NCBI GenBank assembly: GCA_947485425.1
Contig: CANKSK010000001.1
Span: 1 to 18,683 of the forward strand
Length of the DNA: 18,683 bases
Direction: 5' to 3'
Origin: Bacteroidota bacterium
Lineage (GTDB): Bacteria > Bacteroidota > Bacteroidia > AKYH767-A > CANKSK01
In this document: one piece after another, positions 15,268 to 18,683 of the stretch
Position numbering within the stretch: position 1 is the stretch's first letter
Layout of the letters: each line of letters opens with the position of its first letter
The notes under the pieces: model-generated
The model's input: the letters and a program-made list of their open reading frames with translations, nothing else
What the model was told of the DNA's origin: nothing
Database searches by the model: none
Translations under genes and position numbers: made by a program

Positions 15268-17166
15268 TTACTGCCCAACCTTATATACTTTAGCAGTGCA
15301 ATGCCATACCATATTGTTATTCGCTGCGCCGGTACCTTGAATAATCACACTAGTAGTGGAAGTAGTCATTGACGCATTAAAAAGACTTTGACTTACCGCA
15401 GAATAATCAACCCGATCGGTTTGCGTTGCTGTACCCGTACCTGCCCCTACACCCGTGGCCACAAATGATGTTCCAACAATACTATTTACAGCACCTATTA
15501 AAGTAAAATTGGTTGTGCCAGCGGCACTAATCACATATTTCCTTCCAACCACAAATGCACCGGCAGTTGTTGAGGCAGGAGAAGTTACTGCAGCGGCATT
15601 GGTACCTCCATACATTTTAAAGGTACCACGAATTACAAAACCAGCCCCATCATCAGCGGTTCCTGCGGTACCACTTGTCCTTCTGGCAACAACATACGCC
15701 TCTATCATCACGATTTGGGTATCTACGGGGGAAGAAATGCCCAACATCGCAGGGGTTATCGTAAGTATGGTTTGTGCTGTGGCATTGGAACTAGTGGTCC
15801 TACCCATAAAAACACGCTCACCCACATTATCATTTGCTGCCTGACTTTCTACACGCATCACTTCAGTGCCAAGCGTGGCCTGATAGATACTGAACAAGGC
15901 GCTGGGAGTTAAGGTTCCAATACCGACATTTCCACTACTACTAGGAACCAGTAAAGCATAATTTGTTCCTGAACCGGTAGCTGCAAAATAGCCTCCTATA
16001 TTACTTGTGCCGCCTGATGAAATAAAGTACCCACCATAATTTGTAGTTGCACTACCAGAAGCATTACCATACACGGCATAGCCTGTTCCGGTAACCGTAT
16101 TTCCGGATTTAGAACCTTGCACACCATATTGTGAACCGGCAAATGTTGACGAATTAAGCCCATATACCCCTGTTCCACCGGCAGTAGAGCTACCTGCATT
16201 CGTACCAAGTAGGGCAATATTAGAAGCTACACCATCCCTTACGGAGTAAAATCCTCCATAATTTATATTTGACCCACCTGTTTTTTGTACGTTAACGCCA
16301 TAGCTTGTAACGGCTGCAGCGGTCTTTTCTGTCACATACAAAGCCGAAAAACTGGCCGTCGCACTGGAATCTGAAATCTGCAATTTACCCAAAGTAGGCG
16401 CCGAAAGGCCAATACCTACGCTGTTTCCACCATTAAAAATGGCATCGTAATTGGTAGTCCCTCCACTGACGCTGGATACCGAAATACCTACATTGGAGGC
16501 ACTCGTGCCTGTCCAAGAGCCGGTAGACTTGACTTCAAGACCCACCTTATTGATGGCATTGGTAGAAGAGGTGGAGGTGTTGTTAATCAAAGCAGCCGTA
16601 TTTGCAAGGATTTTAGCCCCTGAACTCAATACATGCAGGGTATTGGCGGGCACTGTCGTACCAATACCGACATTTCCAAGGGAGTCAATACGAATCCTTT
16701 GGGTGTTATTGGTTCTGATGGATAAACTTGCATTGTCTTTGGTACCGATAAAATTGGTAAGGGCGGCGGTACCACTGTTGCCAAGGGTCAACCAGCCTGC
16801 GGTAGAACTAGCTGCGGAGCTACTCAAGAAAGGCAGCCAGGTAGAAATGGTATTATCCCAATAGTAAAAGCCATGGGTATCCGTGCCATTGTCATCGGTT
16901 TGGTAAATCAACATCCCGTTTGAGCTTGCGCCTACACCCGAAGGCCTGTCGGCATATACCACGCGGGGGATCAACAAACCCTTTGAATTGGCAGGATTAC
17001 CGGAAGGAGACCTGAGATCGAGAATAGATGCGGCGTCCGGCGTGAAAGAGGTGGTTCCAATGCCCACATTCTGTGCAGAAAGGCTATTTCCTAAAAACAA
17101 GCTGACGAATCCGAAAACACCTGCGATCAGATATTTTGTGGCTGTTTTTTTGAGTAATTTTCCCAT
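15268..17166 (-). CDS. Tail-fibre-like secreted surface protein with VGIG repeats
   Basis: A 632-residue protein, start taken at the ATG at 17166 because it gives a signal peptide (GKLLKKTATKYLIAGVFGFVSLFLG, cleavage near LSAQ at about residue 32). A further ATG at 17196 adds 10 residues. The mature protein opens VGIGTTSFTPDAASILDLRS, then the KGLLIPRV...SNGMLIYQTDDNG...FYYWDN module common in Bacteroidota surface and tail-fibre-like proteins. Low-complexity Ser/Thr/Gly/Asn beta segments follow, punctuated by VGIG at about residues 33, 165, 249 and 413. The C-terminal 190 residues form a domain ending VWHCTAKVYKVGQ, interrupted at about 537-583 by a phage-type module (GRKYVISAAGTTNFTLIGA, then VGTSFVATGVGAGTGT). 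It lacks a recognisable T9SS sorting domain. It follows the 17232-18683 gene by 65 bases and is probably co-transcribed. Function could be adhesion; a prophage origin is possible for parts of it. Confidence 0.85.
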   Translation of the reverse strand: MGKLLKKTATKYLIAGVFGFVSLFLGNSLSAQNVGIGTTSFTPDAASILDLRSPSGNPANSKGLLIPRVVYADRPSGVGASSNGMLIYQTDDNGTDTHGFYYWDNTISTWLPFLSSSAASSTAGWLTLGNSGTAALTNFIGTKDNASLSIRTNNTQRIRIDSLGNVGIGTTVPANTLHVLSSGAKILANTAALINNTSTSSTNAINKVGLEVKSTGSWTGTSASNVGISVSSVSGGTTNYDAIFNGGNSVGIGLSAPTLGKLQISDSSATASFSALYVTEKTAAAVTSYGVNVQKTGGSNINYGGFYSVRDGVASNIALLGTNAGSSTAGGTGVYGLNSSTFAGSQYGVQGSKSGNTVTGTGYAVYGNASGSATTNYGGYFISSGGTSNIGGYFAATGSGTNYALLVPSSSGNVGIGTLTPSALFSIYQATLGTEVMRVESQAANDNVGERVFMGRTTSSNATAQTILTITPAMLGISSPVDTQIVMIEAYVVARRTSGTAGTADDGAGFVIRGTFKMYGGTNAAAVTSPASTTAGAFVVGRKYVISAAGTTNFTLIGAVNSIVGTSFVATGVGAGTGTATQTDRVDYSAVSQSLFNASMTTSTTSVIIQGTGAANNNMVWHCTAKVYKVGQ

Positions 17167-17231
17167 TTGATTATAGAGTAGATAGTTTGTATTCATAGGT
17201 TACAGGCTTTAACACCCGAAGATTTTTGATA

Positions 17232-18683
17232 TTAATAATGAAGCGGTATCTTTTTTACAATCATTCTTTTCTCGTTTTTGATCACCAAGAAATAAACCCC
17301 TTGGCTCACTCCGGATAATTCCAAGTTGAGCGTATTCAGACCTTTGCTGACAGATGATTGATTATTAATAATTTGCTGTCCTACAGCATTATATAATGTA
17401 TAGGAAAAATCCTCGTTTTCAGAGGCATTTACCATCAAGACTAAATTCTTTGTTTCTGCATCTTCGGATAGTTTGAGAATATCAAAGTCTTTGTTGTTTT
17501 GGCAAGAAACGGCCACCAATTTAGAGTATTCTACGGCTCCGTCAAAATCGATTTGTTTGAGTCTGTAATAGCAGGATTTATCGGAACAATTCATATCCTT
17601 AACAGCATAATTTTTTATTCTGTAGCTATTTCCGGCACCGGCGACAGAGTCTACTGGCACAAAGCTATTAAAGGCGTTTAGGCGTTCCACCACAAACATT
17701 TTGTTGTTTCTTTCAGATGCGGTGGTCCAATTGATTTTCACATAATTGCTTTCGCATTCTGCCGTGAGGCTTAACAAGCTAACGGGCAAGGGGGAAGGCC
17801 CATTTCCAAGCACCCAAGGATTTGATTTGGGTTTTTTTCCGGACACAACAACATAATCAGAAGCATCATTTAAGGTACCCACAGGACTTTGCCAATTGGA
17901 GGTCCACTCCTGTGCTAACAGATTGGCTTCCGCAACCCCTCCTCTTTCGGTAGAAGAAGGATCGTAGTGAAAATACAAATCGGTGGTGGGTTCAGATCCA
18001 GAGGTATAACCACTTACCGTAAAGGACCAAAAACGATCTGCGGCATTGGTTTCTGCTGGCAGCATATTGGTCACTGAAGCAGGGGTAGTAGCGTTGTTTG
18101 CAGAATAGAAAGTTGAAATACCTACGGTTCCGGCATTCAAGGTAGATTCAGAACCTGCCGCGCTCACATTGAATTCAAGGGGAATGTAGGTGCCGCCAGT
18201 AAGGGCGTTCCAAAAAGGATAGATGTGATTACCTGAAGAGGCCTTGACTTTCCAGGAAACGATGCTGTTTTCGGCTTCACTATAAATACCTCCGGTGGTA
18301 AAACGCACCGCGGAGGTTGCAGAGGTTCCACTTGTAGAATTGGTGACGGTGAGGGTATTCTGATTGAGTTCAAGCATTCGATCAGCCAAATCTAAAATTC
18401 CCGTACCATCCGTACCGCCGACAGAAGCGTTGACATCAAGGGTTTTTACTTGTGTACCACCAAGGGTTAAGTTGAAAAATCCGGTTTGCACCCCTCCTGA
18501 ACCAGATGCAGGGCCAATTCGTTGGGTATTGCTTCCATTGAGGAGTACGGTGCTGCCATCACCACTGAACACTGAATTAGAGGCGGTGTTGTTCCAATTT
18601 CCGGGAACGATCATGGTGCCTCCGGTATTGAGAACGGTAATTTGGCCTTGAGAGGCTCCACTTGCTTTGTTGGTAAAGATTCC
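17232..18683 (-). CDS. 3' part of a large T9SS-exported surface protein
   Basis: The C-terminal 483 residues of a larger gene; the frame stays open to the window edge, so the start is outside. An internal ATG at 18614 is not a credible start because coding-quality sequence (GIFTNKASGASQGQITVLN) continues before it. The N-terminal part visible here is a Gly/Asn/Thr-rich repetitive beta region (GNWNNTASNSVFSGDGS), as in filamentous or right-handed-helix surface proteins. A middle segment is ordinary beta-sandwich. From LPVSLLSLTAECES comes the Bacteroidota module INWTTASERNNKMFVVER...CYYRLKQIDFDG. The last 80 residues are a T9SS type A sorting domain (YTLYNAVGQQI, GVYFLVIKNEKRMIVKKI). It precedes the tail-fibre-like gene, likely in one operon. 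Function: cell-surface or matrix protein, substrate unknown. Confidence 0.85.
   Translation of the reverse strand, partial: GIFTNKASGASQGQITVLNTGGTMIVPGNWNNTASNSVFSGDGSTVLLNGSNTQRIGPASGSGGVQTGFFNLTLGGTQVKTLDVNASVGGTDGTGILDLADRMLELNQNTLTVTNSTSGTSATSAVRFTTGGIYSEAENSIVSWKVKASSGNHIYPFWNALTGGTYIPLEFNVSAAGSESTLNAGTVGISTFYSANNATTPASVTNMLPAETNAADRFWSFTVSGYTSGSEPTTDLYFHYDPSSTERGGVAEANLLAQEWTSNWQSPVGTLNDASDYVVVSGKKPKSNPWVLGNGPSPLPVSLLSLTAECESNYVKINWTTASERNNKMFVVERLNAFNSFVPVDSVAGAGNSYRIKNYAVKDMNCSDKSCYYRLKQIDFDGAVEYSKLVAVSCQNNKDFDILKLSEDAETKNLVLMVNASENEDFSYTLYNAVGQQIINNQSSVSKGLNTLNLELSGVSQGVYFLVIKNEKRMIVKKIPLHY

Noticed and set aside
15268..17166. Prophage tail operon
   Set aside because: Only one gene is tail-fibre-like; it has a Sec signal peptide and its neighbours are T9SS proteins. 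No capsid, terminase, portal, integrase or lysis genes are present.

Overview
The window looks like a chromosomal segment of a low-GC member of the Bacteroidota, probably near the Chitinophagia/Sphingobacteriia/Saprospiria side, although the rank below phylum is a guess. The support is: T9SS-type C-terminal sorting domains on secreted proteins; promoters of the Bacteroidota form TTTG - about 19-20 bases - TAnnTTTG; a tail-fibre-like 'GLLIPR' surface protein; a Big_5/carboxypeptidase-regulatory lipoprotein; a bacterial GH3 protein; and scarce Shine-Dalgarno signals.

Layout. Bases 1-141 hold the 3' end of an unrecognised gene. Bases 243-3729 encode parts of an ABC-type tripartite exporter: a MacB/LolD-like ATPase (+), and convergent to it an operon of a TolC-like outer-membrane protein followed by a MacA/HlyD-like periplasmic adaptor (-). 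No permease lies in the window. A GH3-family acyl-acid amido synthetase (+) is followed by a convergent three-gene operon read leftward: comF, free methionine-R-sulfoxide reductase (GAF fold) and a Big_5 lipoprotein. After a strong divergent-region promoter comes a membrane-anchored coiled-coil protein of unknown function (+), then convergent dusB (tRNA dihydrouridine synthase, -). Head to head with dusB is a CPBP-family membrane protease (+), followed by a CotH-kinase-like exported protein (+).

Bases 12773-13731 contain no convincing gene. This stretch is a compound array of short GC-rich palindromes (core GCGAG/CTCGC) in two oppositely oriented halves. The left half has units mostly 72 bases apart and the right half about 131-133 bases apart. 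It ends at a strong rho-independent terminator. Beyond it, everything to the window edge is leftward and encodes secreted or surface proteins: a three-repeat Ig/PKD-like T9SS protein with a Lys/Ser/Gly-rich linker and its own consensus promoter; a tail-fibre-like protein with VGIG repeats and a phage-structural-protein-like module near its C terminus; and, cut by the window end, a large T9SS-exported protein.

The most interesting items are the inverted palindrome arrays and the phage-type module in the tail-fibre-like protein. The rest is mostly ordinary housekeeping and envelope functions with some instructive start-site and promoter details. I did not find a clear, wholly new multi-gene system. 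All family assignments are from reading the translated sequences and no database search was done.
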